64,000 nucleotides of DNA, from the NCBI GenBank assembly GCA_001462345.1, contig LIUM01000010.1, positions 1 through 64,000 of the forward strand, given 5' to 3'. This document shows, one piece after another, positions 57,715-64,000 of this stretch (its first letter is position 1; every line of letters starts with the position of its first letter). The stretch is from Fibrobacteria bacterium AD312 (lineage in GTDB: Bacteria; Fibrobacterota; Fibrobacteria; Fibrobacterales; Fibrobacteraceae). The position numbers and the translations under genes were made by a program. The notes beneath the pieces were generated by a model. The model saw only the letters and a list, made by a program, of their open reading frames with translations, was not told where the DNA came from and did not search any database.

Positions 57715-58533
57715 ATGTTGTCATTAGAATCTCCTTCCTTATCTTATAAAAATACTTGTGTATCTATAGAGCATATTAGAAGACATGAACCTTGTGTATC
57801 TTGGTTTGTCAATGGAAAATGTCTTTGGCGTTCTGGAGATTTTAAAACATTTCAATCGTTAAAAAAAGAAGTATGTAGAACAACATTAATAAGTTCTCCA
57901 TTTCAAACGATTGCTTCTCCAGAACATTTAGCTCCCGTTTTTTTATTGTGGAATCAAGAATCATTTAATGTGCATGTGAAAAACTTAGAAGTTCCTTTAA
58001 TGGACGGAAGCGCCTTGCCCTGGTTTTATGCTTTACGTCATTTAGCAAAAGTGCCTCAAGCCCTTTCCTTTTATGATTTCCCTATTAAAGAAGAATGGTC
58101 TTTTCCAAATGGCTTTGTTAAAATCGCCCCAGCGGAAACATTTGAAGTAGAGTATTCTCTTTCTAGAGATCATTATTCGGATTCGGCATTTGTTAGTATT
58201 TATGATGGTACCGATTTATTACCTATTTTATCTGCAAGAACTTTTATCTTTGAAGAAGATTTTTATAATGTTCGAAAGAATGGTTTATTAGCTGGAGTCG
58301 ATGAGAAAACAGGGTTGTTAGTGAAAACAAATTCATTAGGTGGGCTGGAAATCCTTTCTGGTGGCCCTTGGCGTCATCCTCAAGAGCCAATACTTCATAA
58401 AATTTTGGATTTGATTGGTGATTTAACCCTCCATTATCCTTTTTTACCTAAATTACGGATAACAATTCACAACGGTGGTCATATTGTCCATCATCAAATT
58501 TTAGAGAGGTTATTAGCTTATGTCATTGCTTGA
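57715..58533 (+). CDS. lpxC: UDP-3-O-acyl-N-acetylglucosamine deacetylase
   Basis: Zinc deacetylase for the committed step of lipid A synthesis. Diverged and shorter (272 residues against about 305) but with the active-site set: E70-H71 (SPEHL), MDGSA, H228 and D232 (LHKILD) as zinc ligands and H256 in NGGHIVHH. The GDL helix after D232 also matches. Overlaps fabZ by 14 bases; in Bacteroidota these two are one fused protein. Confidence 0.9.
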   Translation: MLSLESPSLSYKNTCVSIEHIRRHEPCVSWFVNGKCLWRSGDFKTFQSLKKEVCRTTLISSPFQTIASPEHLAPVFLLWNQESFNVHVKNLEVPLMDGSALPWFYALRHLAKVPQALSFYDFPIKEEWSFPNGFVKIAPAETFEVEYSLSRDHYSDSAFVSIYDGTDLLPILSARTFIFEEDFYNVRKNGLLAGVDEKTGLLVKTNSLGGLEILSGGPWRHPQEPILHKILDLIGDLTLHYPFLPKLRITIHNGGHIVHHQILERLLAYVIA

Positions 58534-59002
58534 AACGCTCCCCAAATCAAATACACCAGGTGTTTTATATGATGAATCTGTCGTCATGCAAATTTTACCT
58601 CAGAGAGATCCTTTTCGTTTTATTTCTTATGTAAAAGAAATTTCATTAGAGGGTGAGTTTCCTCAAATTGTTGCCGTTCGTGAAGTAAAGGCCGATGAAT
58701 ATTATTTTAAGGGTCATTTCCCTCAAGAACCAATTATGCCTGGCGTTTTGCAAATCGAAACGATGGCTCAAGCGGGGTGTATTATCGGTTTATTAGCTCA
58801 TGAAAAAGAAGTTGAAGGCAAAAGACCTGCTTTTATGGGTGTTCAAGAATGTCGTTTTAGAAAACCTGTTGTGCCAGGTGATATTTTAACTGTTAAAGTG
58901 CAGTTAAATAAGTTCAGAAAGGGAATTATGTTCTTTGAAGGCGCAATTTATCGCGGTGAAGAATTAGTTTCTAATGCCACTTTAACAGCAGCGATGGTCT
59001 GA
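58520..59002 (+). CDS. fabZ: 3-hydroxyacyl-[ACP] dehydratase FabZ
   Basis: Dehydrates beta-hydroxyacyl-ACP in fatty acid synthesis, competing with LpxA for hydroxyacyl chains. Hot-dog fold of 160 residues; catalytic H66 in GHFPQEPIMPGVL and E80 in QIETMAQAG are present, ahead of the PFRFISYV strand order typical of FabZ. AGAGG is 11 nt before the ATG, within lpxC. No lpxA follows; a strong terminator ends the operon. Confidence 0.95.
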   Translation: MSLLETLPKSNTPGVLYDESVVMQILPQRDPFRFISYVKEISLEGEFPQIVAVREVKADEYYFKGHFPQEPIMPGVLQIETMAQAGCIIGLLAHEKEVEGKRPAFMGVQECRFRKPVVPGDILTVKVQLNKFRKGIMFFEGAIYRGEELVSNATLTAAMV

Positions 59003-59043
59003 TTTAATAAATGAATTAATAGACATCGTGTAAGTATGTTATT

Positions 59044-59087
59044 CAAAAGAGGTCAATACTCTGAGTATTGGCCTCTTTTGTTGTTTT
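59044..59087 (+). terminator. Strong terminator after fabZ
   Basis: A 17-bp stem (CAAAAGAGGTCAATACT with its partner at 59064-59080, one G-U) closed by a CTG loop and followed by TTGTTTTT. Confidence 0.9.
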
Positions 59088-59169
59088 TGGCTACAACGAG
59101 TAAAAATTTTTTACATCAGAGACCTAACTTTTCTTAATAATTTATTGGTTATTATAGGAGTGGTTTAAT

Positions 59170-60297
59170 ATGAAAAAATATTATTCTTTGGTGTTGATTT
59201 TCTTTCTTGCTAGTTTTACAAATGCATTTGCCGAATGGAGTATCTTTTTACTTATAGGCCAGTCTAATATGGCTGGAATGGCAGCAACACCCTCGTCTAT
59301 TGATCTTGAAGAATTACAACAAGTTCGAGTATTAGGCTTTAAGGATTGTTCTAATCCTTCTCGAGTTTATAATGAATGGGATATTGCGTCACCTCCTCTT
59401 CATAATTGTACAGAAGGGGTAGGCCCTGGGGATTGGTTTGCAAAAACGCTAGTTCAAGAAGGGTATCCTGATACGATTGGATTAGTTCCTGTCGCTATTT
59501 CTGGAGCTGGTATTGATTTATTTCGTAAAGGGATTTCTTATTCTTACAATTATACCCCTTTTGAAAATAATAGATCCGGAGCTGGTTATGATTGGATGCT
59601 TACGAAATTAAGAAAAGCTCTTGAAAAAGGAAATTTGAAAGGAATTCTTTTCCATCAAGGAGAGTCAGATTGTTCGGGCTGGGGAGGTAATCCAACGACT
59701 TGGGTTTCTCGTGTAGAAGATGTAATTTCTGATATTAAAGCAGATTTAAATATCGACTATGATTTGCCTTTTATTGCAGGGCATTTATCTGATACAGAGA
59801 ATAATTTTAAGCAAATGAATCCCTATATAGATCAGCTTCCATCAGTGATTCCAAATACTTTAGTGGTTTCTTCACAAGGCTTGTTGAGAGGAGGTGATAA
59901 TATTCATTTCACTACTGAATCGCAAAGAACTTTTGGAAAACGTTATGCAGAAGCTTTTTTGAATTGGCAGAAGGAAAATAGCTCTTCATCAACCTCTATA
60001 TCTTCTTCGGTCACCGAATCCTCTTCTTCAGAGAGTATAAGTAGTTCTTCAACAGAAATGATGTTTGTCAGATCAATGGATCTTGAATCCTCTATGTGGA
60101 ATGCTTATGTGAATGAATCTAGTCTACAAATCGAAAATATTTCAATTGGTTCTACAATACAAATCATGGACATTCAAGGAAATGTTTTATTAAAAACAAA
60201 AGCCTCTTCGAAAGAGTATTCTTTTTTAATGAATCGTTCAGGTTCTTTTTTATTAAAAGTGGGTAATAAAATCCAACGTTTTAATATCAATAAATAA
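59170..60297 (+). CDS. Secreted CE6/SASA-type carbohydrate esterase with sorting tail
   Basis: Serine esterase probably removing acetyl groups from xylan or similar plant polymers. Signal peptide 1-21 (AFA-E); catalytic domain about 22-275 with nucleophile S32 in GQSNMAG, the FHQGESD block and the Asp-His pair in GGDNIHFTTESQ. A Ser-rich linker (about 278-300) and an 70-residue C-terminal tail (MDIQGNVLLK, GSFLLKVG) like type IX sorting domains follow. Substrate is inferred from family; Fibrobacter CE6 acetyl xylan esterases have this layout. GGAGTGG lies about 7 nt before the ATG. Confidence 0.85.
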   Translation: MKKYYSLVLIFFLASFTNAFAEWSIFLLIGQSNMAGMAATPSSIDLEELQQVRVLGFKDCSNPSRVYNEWDIASPPLHNCTEGVGPGDWFAKTLVQEGYPDTIGLVPVAISGAGIDLFRKGISYSYNYTPFENNRSGAGYDWMLTKLRKALEKGNLKGILFHQGESDCSGWGGNPTTWVSRVEDVISDIKADLNIDYDLPFIAGHLSDTENNFKQMNPYIDQLPSVIPNTLVVSSQGLLRGGDNIHFTTESQRTFGKRYAEAFLNWQKENSSSSTSISSSVTESSSSESISSSSTEMMFVRSMDLESSMWNAYVNESSLQIENISIGSTIQIMDIQGNVLLKTKASSKEYSFLMNRSGSFLLKVGNKIQRFNINK

Positions 60298-60344
60298 ATT
60301 CTTCAAAAAAAAAGAATTCTTTATTTTCATTTTGCTCTCTCCAT

Positions 60345-60383
60345 AAAAAAACGCTTTCCTCAAAAAGGAAAGCGTTTTCTTTG
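60345..60383. terminator. Bidirectional terminator between CE6 and ilvN
   Basis: AAAACGCTTTCCT / AGGAAAGCGTTTT, 13-bp perfect stem, loop CAAAA, with A-run before and T-rich tail after. Confidence 0.93.
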
Positions 60384-60396
60384 AATTATAAAGGCT

Positions 60397-60900
60397 TTAA
60401 GTTTTATCTTCTCCACGAAGCATAATGACTTTACCTGTTCTAATATATTCAATGATTTCAAATTTTTGACTTAAGCTTTTCATCGCGTCAATCTTATCTG
60501 TATTACCAGTAATTTGAATAATCATAGACGTTTCAGTCATATCAACAGTCACTGCCTTAAAGTGGTCGCAAAGTTGGAGCATTTCGGTGCGTTGTTCTGG
60601 AGAACACTTCACTTTAATTAAGGCAAGCTCTTTTTCAACTACATTCATATTAGTATGATCTTTTGCTTGAACCACATCCACTAACTTTTCGAGCTGTTTA
60701 ATGATTTGCTCTAAAATAGTAGGATTGCCTCGAGCCACAATATTCATACGGCTGAAATTTGGATCTAAAGTAGGAGAAACCACTAGAGAATCGATATTAT
60801 ATCCTCGGCGAGAAAATACAAGAGATATACGTACAAGTACACCTGGTCTATTTGCCACCATAAGACTTATGGAATGAGCTCTTTCTTGTATAGGATTCAT
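60397..60900 (-). CDS. ilvN: Acetolactate synthase small (regulatory) subunit
   Basis: Regulates IlvB and confers feedback control by branched-chain amino acids. 167 residues: ACT domain (about 8-80; SLMVANRPGVLVRISLVFSRRGYNIDSL) and the C-terminal IlvH/N domain (ELALIKV, FKAVTVDMTETS, RTGKVIMLRG). The ATG at 60900 has GGGAG 8 nt upstream and starts one base after the ilvB stop; a start nine codons earlier would overlap ilvB. Confidence 0.93.
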   Translation of the reverse strand: MNPIQERAHSISLMVANRPGVLVRISLVFSRRGYNIDSLVVSPTLDPNFSRMNIVARGNPTILEQIIKQLEKLVDVVQAKDHTNMNVVEKELALIKVKCSPEQRTEMLQLCDHFKAVTVDMTETSMIIQITGNTDKIDAMKSLSQKFEIIEYIRTGKVIMLRGEDKT

Positions 60901-60901
60901 A

Positions 60902-62629
60902 TCAGGTACTCCCTGTAGGCTTTTCAAGTTTTGTTTTTGGCGTTTCTGTAATCATAGAAGTAATCGGAGCTCCTGCTGGAATCATAGGGAACACATTATC
61001 TTCTTTTTCACATTCACAATGGATTAAAATAGGACCATCATTATAGTCGAGAGCTTTTTGAATTATACGTTCTGCATCAGCACTTCTTTTTAAGCGAAGT
61101 CCTGGAATTCCATAGGCTTCTGCTAATTTTACAAAATCAGGATTTCCAACAAGATCTACGCTTGAATAACGTTTGTCATAGAACATATCTTGCCATTGAC
61201 GTACCATACCTAGATATTTGTTATCAAGGACAAAGATTTTAATAGGCAATTTATGAATAGCTGCTGTCGCTAATTCAGATAGAGTCATTTGAAAGCCGCC
61301 ATCTCCAGCGATACAACAAACTGGCCAGCCTGTGGTGTTTCCAAAGGAAGCGCCAATAGAACTAGGGAATCCAAAGCCCATTGTTCCAGCTCCACCAGAA
61401 TTATGAAGTTGGCGAGGGTAATTGGCTCTAAAGAATTGAGCTGCCCACATTTGGTGTTGGCCTACATCTACATTCAGAATTGCTTTACCTTTGGTTAGTT
61501 CGCATAAAGTATGAATCACATGCTGCATACGTAACCCACCTTGTTTTGGGTAGGTTAAAGGATATCTCTTTTTCCAAGTCTGCACCGTTTTTACCCAGTC
61601 GGAGGAATCTAAACGAGTCACCATAGGAAGCAATTGTTCTAAAACAAGCTTAACATCTCCGCATAAAAAGACATCGGGTTGTAGTACTTTTCCTTGTTCC
61701 GCAGGGTCAATATCTAAATGAATGATTTTTGCATTCTTGCAAAATTCATCAAGTTTTCCAGTTATGCGATCATCAAAACGAGATCCAATACTAAAAATCA
61801 AATCGCAATCCAGAACGGCTTTATTTGCATATACTGTCCCATGCATGCCAAGCATTCCAAGAGATAGCTCATGATCCGCTGGAAATACACCTAAGCCAAG
61901 AAGAGTACTTGTAACAGGAGCGTTTAATTTTTCTGCTAGTTCTTTCACTTGCCTTGAGGCGTTAGAAATCATGGCTCCATGACCCACTAACAATAAAGGC
62001 TTTTTAGATGTTTTTAATAATTCTGCTGTTTGTTCCACAGCCGACGTATCTGCATAGGTTGGTATTTTATAACCAGGTAAATCCATTTCGTCAGAAAAAG
62101 AAGCGGTGCATACTCCTGCAAGGACATCTTTAGGTAAGTCGATTAACACAGGGCCTGGGCGACCTGTTCTAGCCACATGAAAGGCTTCTTTTAAAACACG
62201 AGGAAGATCGTTTGACTTTTTTACCAAATAAGAATGTTTTACAGCAGCAAAAGTCATTCCGCTAGTATCGCATTCTTGGAATGCGTCTTTCCCTAAATTT
62301 GGAGTTGTTGTTTGTGCTGTAAGAACAACGATAGGAATAGAATCCATTAATGCGGTATAAATACCTGTAAATGTATTGGTAGCGCCAGGGCCGCTAGTGA
62401 CAAGAGCAACGCCCACTTTTCCAGTTTGACGAGCGTAACCGTCTGCCATGTGAGTGGCTCCTTGTTCATGCCTTGATAAAACGACCTTCATATTAGAGTC
62501 GTATAAAGCATCAAATAAAGGAATAGCTGATCCACCAGGATAGCCGAAAATAATTTCAACGCCTTCTCGCTTTAAACATTCGAGAGTCACTTCGGCGCCA
62601 TTAAGTTTTTTTGTTTTTGTTTCGTTCAT
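60902..62629 (-). CDS. ilvB: Acetolactate synthase large (catalytic) subunit
   Basis: Condenses pyruvate units (or pyruvate with 2-oxobutyrate) in valine, leucine and isoleucine synthesis; needs ThDP, Mg and FAD. 575 residues: E55 in SRHEQGATHMADGYA activates ThDP, GPGATN, FQECDTSG, FAD region, and the ThDP/Mg motif GDGGFQM...DNKYLGMVRQW. First gene of the leftward ilvBN operon; no leader peptide or T-box is visible upstream. Confidence 0.95.
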   Translation of the reverse strand: MNETKTKKLNGAEVTLECLKREGVEIIFGYPGGSAIPLFDALYDSNMKVVLSRHEQGATHMADGYARQTGKVGVALVTSGPGATNTFTGIYTALMDSIPIVVLTAQTTTPNLGKDAFQECDTSGMTFAAVKHSYLVKKSNDLPRVLKEAFHVARTGRPGPVLIDLPKDVLAGVCTASFSDEMDLPGYKIPTYADTSAVEQTAELLKTSKKPLLLVGHGAMISNASRQVKELAEKLNAPVTSTLLGLGVFPADHELSLGMLGMHGTVYANKAVLDCDLIFSIGSRFDDRITGKLDEFCKNAKIIHLDIDPAEQGKVLQPDVFLCGDVKLVLEQLLPMVTRLDSSDWVKTVQTWKKRYPLTYPKQGGLRMQHVIHTLCELTKGKAILNVDVGQHQMWAAQFFRANYPRQLHNSGGAGTMGFGFPSSIGASFGNTTGWPVCCIAGDGGFQMTLSELATAAIHKLPIKIFVLDNKYLGMVRQWQDMFYDKRYSSVDLVGNPDFVKLAEAYGIPGLRLKRSADAERIIQKALDYNDGPILIHCECEKEDNVFPMIPAGAPITSMITETPKTKLEKPTGST

Positions 62630-62994
62630 TTTAAACTCTTTTCAGAAGATTTGTATTAAATATAGCAAAGAATTATATGTTTTTAAAAAATAAAAATAAA
62701 AATGTTTTAATTTTGTATTGTTTTATACTGTTTTTGAAAAAATATAGTTTTGGATTTGTTAATAAAATTTAAAAATTAGTTATTTTTACTGAAAAGCTAT
62801 CGATTCTTATTTATTGATTTTGAAAAGTCCTATATTTTTAATATAAAAGTAATTATATTAAGGTTTTATATCTTTAAATACTTGTAAATCTATGTTAAAG
62901 TTGAGCTAATATTTGTTTTTTCTTTTAAAAAGCAATAAAAGCTTTTTTTCTTCTTCTTAATACGTTTAAACATAAAAGTAACAAGGAGATCAAT
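62630..62994. other. AT-rich divergent promoter region between ilvB and radC
   Basis: 365 bases almost without G or C. On the minus strand TATATT lies about 30 nt before the ilvB ATG (reverse complement at 62657-62662). On the plus strand TTGTAA (62883-62888) and TAATAT (62908-62913), 19 nt apart, are a possible promoter for radC. Short A/T inverted repeats occur, but no riboswitch or gene. Confidence 0.4.
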
Positions 62995-63648
62995 ATGAAT
63001 ACAGAACTAAAGCCACGAGAAAAAATGAAAATGTATGGGACTTCAGTCCTTTCAACAAAAGAGTTAATTGCTTTAATATTAGGGAAGGGGAGTAAAACCA
63101 AGAACGTGTTTTTTTTAGCAGAAGAGTTAGCGGATTACATTTCTGTGCAGCCTAAAGTCCCTAAATTAGAAGATTTATTAAAAATAAAAGGGCTTGGTCC
63201 TGTTAAAGCATCGCAAGTACTTGCTTGTTTAGAGTTGTCGGGTCGTTTTTTACTATCTGGGATTCGTCAGGAAATTAATTCCCCTGAACAAGCCATTCAA
63301 TCTTTGTCATTTTTAAAAAACGCTCTTCAAGAGAATTTTGTTGTTATTTCGTTAAATTCAGCAAATAATATTATTGAAACTCATACATTGACTGTTGGGC
63401 TTGCTAATCAAACTCAAGTGCATCCTAGAGAAGCTTTTACAAAAGCCATTGAAAATAGAGCTGTAGCCGTTATTTTTGCACATAACCACCCCTCTGGCAA
63501 TTTAGATCCAAGTTCTGATGATCTAAATATTACTCGAACGCTTTGTAAAGCAGGGCAATTGCTTTCGATTCCTGTTTTAGATCATATAATAGTCAGTGCT
63601 TCTGGATTTCTTAGTATAAAAAGGGAACATCCTTCTCTTTTTGAATAA
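62995..63648 (+). CDS. radC: RadC/MPN (JAMM) domain protein
   Basis: 217 residues with an N-terminal helix-hairpin-helix (about 10-75; LLKIKGLGPVKASQV) and a C-terminal MPN domain whose JAMM metal motif HNHPSG-x3-PS-x2-D is intact. The family has no proven role in repair despite its name. AAGGAG lies 7 nt before the ATG. Slightly shorter at the N-terminus than E. coli-type RadC. Confidence 0.9.
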   Translation: MNTELKPREKMKMYGTSVLSTKELIALILGKGSKTKNVFFLAEELADYISVQPKVPKLEDLLKIKGLGPVKASQVLACLELSGRFLLSGIRQEINSPEQAIQSLSFLKNALQENFVVISLNSANNIIETHTLTVGLANQTQVHPREAFTKAIENRAVAVIFAHNHPSGNLDPSSDDLNITRTLCKAGQLLSIPVLDHIIVSASGFLSIKREHPSLFE

Positions 63649-63776
63649 AAATAGATGATTTTTTGATCATAGTAATAGGTTTTATTTTCAAAAATCTTTG
63701 AAATTTTAGATTTTGGAACTAGATTAAGAGAAATAAGATTTATTTCTGTTTAGCTATCTGTATCAAAGGAGATTGT

Positions 63777-64000
63777 ATGAAACGATTATACTTGTCTTTA
63801 TTGCTTTTTGCAATAACAAGTGTTTATGCATCGGACACCAAAACGATTAATAAATATGGTTTTGCTGGTGTGAATAAAACTCAATCAGCCCAAACACTAG
63901 GGCATTCCAAATTTTCTTTTTCAGCTCTTGGAAACGTGACGAACGATTTTTCAATGATTGAAAATAGAGGTGGTGACTCTCGTGATTTTACACAAATTGT
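63777..64000 (+). CDS. Exported protein, N-terminal part (runs off window)
   Basis: 74 codons are visible. AAAGGAG lies 5 nt before the ATG; a signal peptide (about 1-18, VYA-S) is followed by YGFAGVNKTQSAQTLGHSKF and a beta-like stretch. Such starts occur in large outer-membrane or OmpA-like proteins of the FCB group, but the function cannot be told from this part. Confidence 0.65.
   Translation, partial: MKRLYLSLLLFAITSVYASDTKTINKYGFAGVNKTQSAQTLGHSKFSFSALGNVTNDFSMIENRGGDSRDFTQI

Noticed and set aside
62630-62760. T-box or leader-peptide attenuator for ilvBN
   Set aside because: No T-box GGTGG-type motif, no branched-chain codon-rich leader and no terminator hairpin in the AT-rich leader.

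Overview
The window is AT-rich chromosomal DNA from a Gram-negative bacterium. Lipid A genes (lpxD, lpxC), outer-membrane beta-barrels and lipoproteins show the envelope type. Several signs point to the Fibrobacterota or a close relative in the FCB group: serine-rich linkers in secreted proteins, C-terminal sorting tails of the type IX secretion kind, a GH5 cellulase and a CE6-type esterase, and a DUF1566 'major paralogous'-like protein. Clear GGAG-type ribosome binding sites on many genes and separate lpxC and fabZ genes argue against Bacteroidota. The taxon is an inference; no rRNA is present.

Layout: 0.15-9.8 kb is housekeeping: hemN, argF, a leftward operon aroE > aroK-aroB fusion > sugar-nucleotide reductase, then rightward der, plsY, gpsA. 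9.9-14.6 kb holds a glycosyltransferase/flippase pair and two tandemly duplicated LamG-type lipoproteins. 14.7-20.5 kb is an accessory block: Vat-like acetyltransferase, YeiH-type exporter, rsgA, an alpha/beta hydrolase and a UvrA paralogue broken by two internal deletions. 20.6-34.6 kb is dominated by secreted and surface proteins (FGE-sulfatase domain protein, GH5 endoglucanase, TolB-like propeller, lipoproteins, DUF1566 protein, type IX tail protein, beta-barrel), with ligA, mntP, a GNAT gene and a truncated copy of it, and a HAD phosphatase among them. 34.7-53.4 kb contains a CHASE2 adenylate/guanylate cyclase, ftsK, ispE, tRNA-Gln, rplY, pth, guaB, thiE-like, thiD, typA, ruvX, a receiver-like protein, a MauE/DoxX-like membrane protein, metG and a repeat-bearing porin-like protein. 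53.5-64 kb contains an SH3b/PIN-like pair, gamma-carbonic anhydrase, diacylglycerol kinase-like gene, lpxD-lpxC-fabZ, a CE6 esterase, ilvBN, radC and the start of a secreted protein.

How the genes fit together: the aro operon makes shikimate pathway intermediates; dgk-like/lpxD/lpxC/fabZ and plsY/gpsA serve membrane lipid and lipid A synthesis; tRNA-Gln/rplY/pth serve translation; the GH5 and CE6 enzymes with sorting tails fit plant cell-wall breakdown at the cell surface. There is no CRISPR array, intact transposon or prophage. The best leads are: start codons placed 6-7 nt after a -10-like hexamer in genes lacking a Shine-Dalgarno, which suggests leaderless mRNAs; a tRNA-Gln whose flanks extend the acceptor helix into a T-run in front of rplY; a 107-bp der/plsY overlap; a hairpin-rich 600-bp gap upstream of der; and a twice-repeated unknown domain after an FGE-sulfatase domain. 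I see no clear undescribed multi-gene system; the findings are individual candidates.
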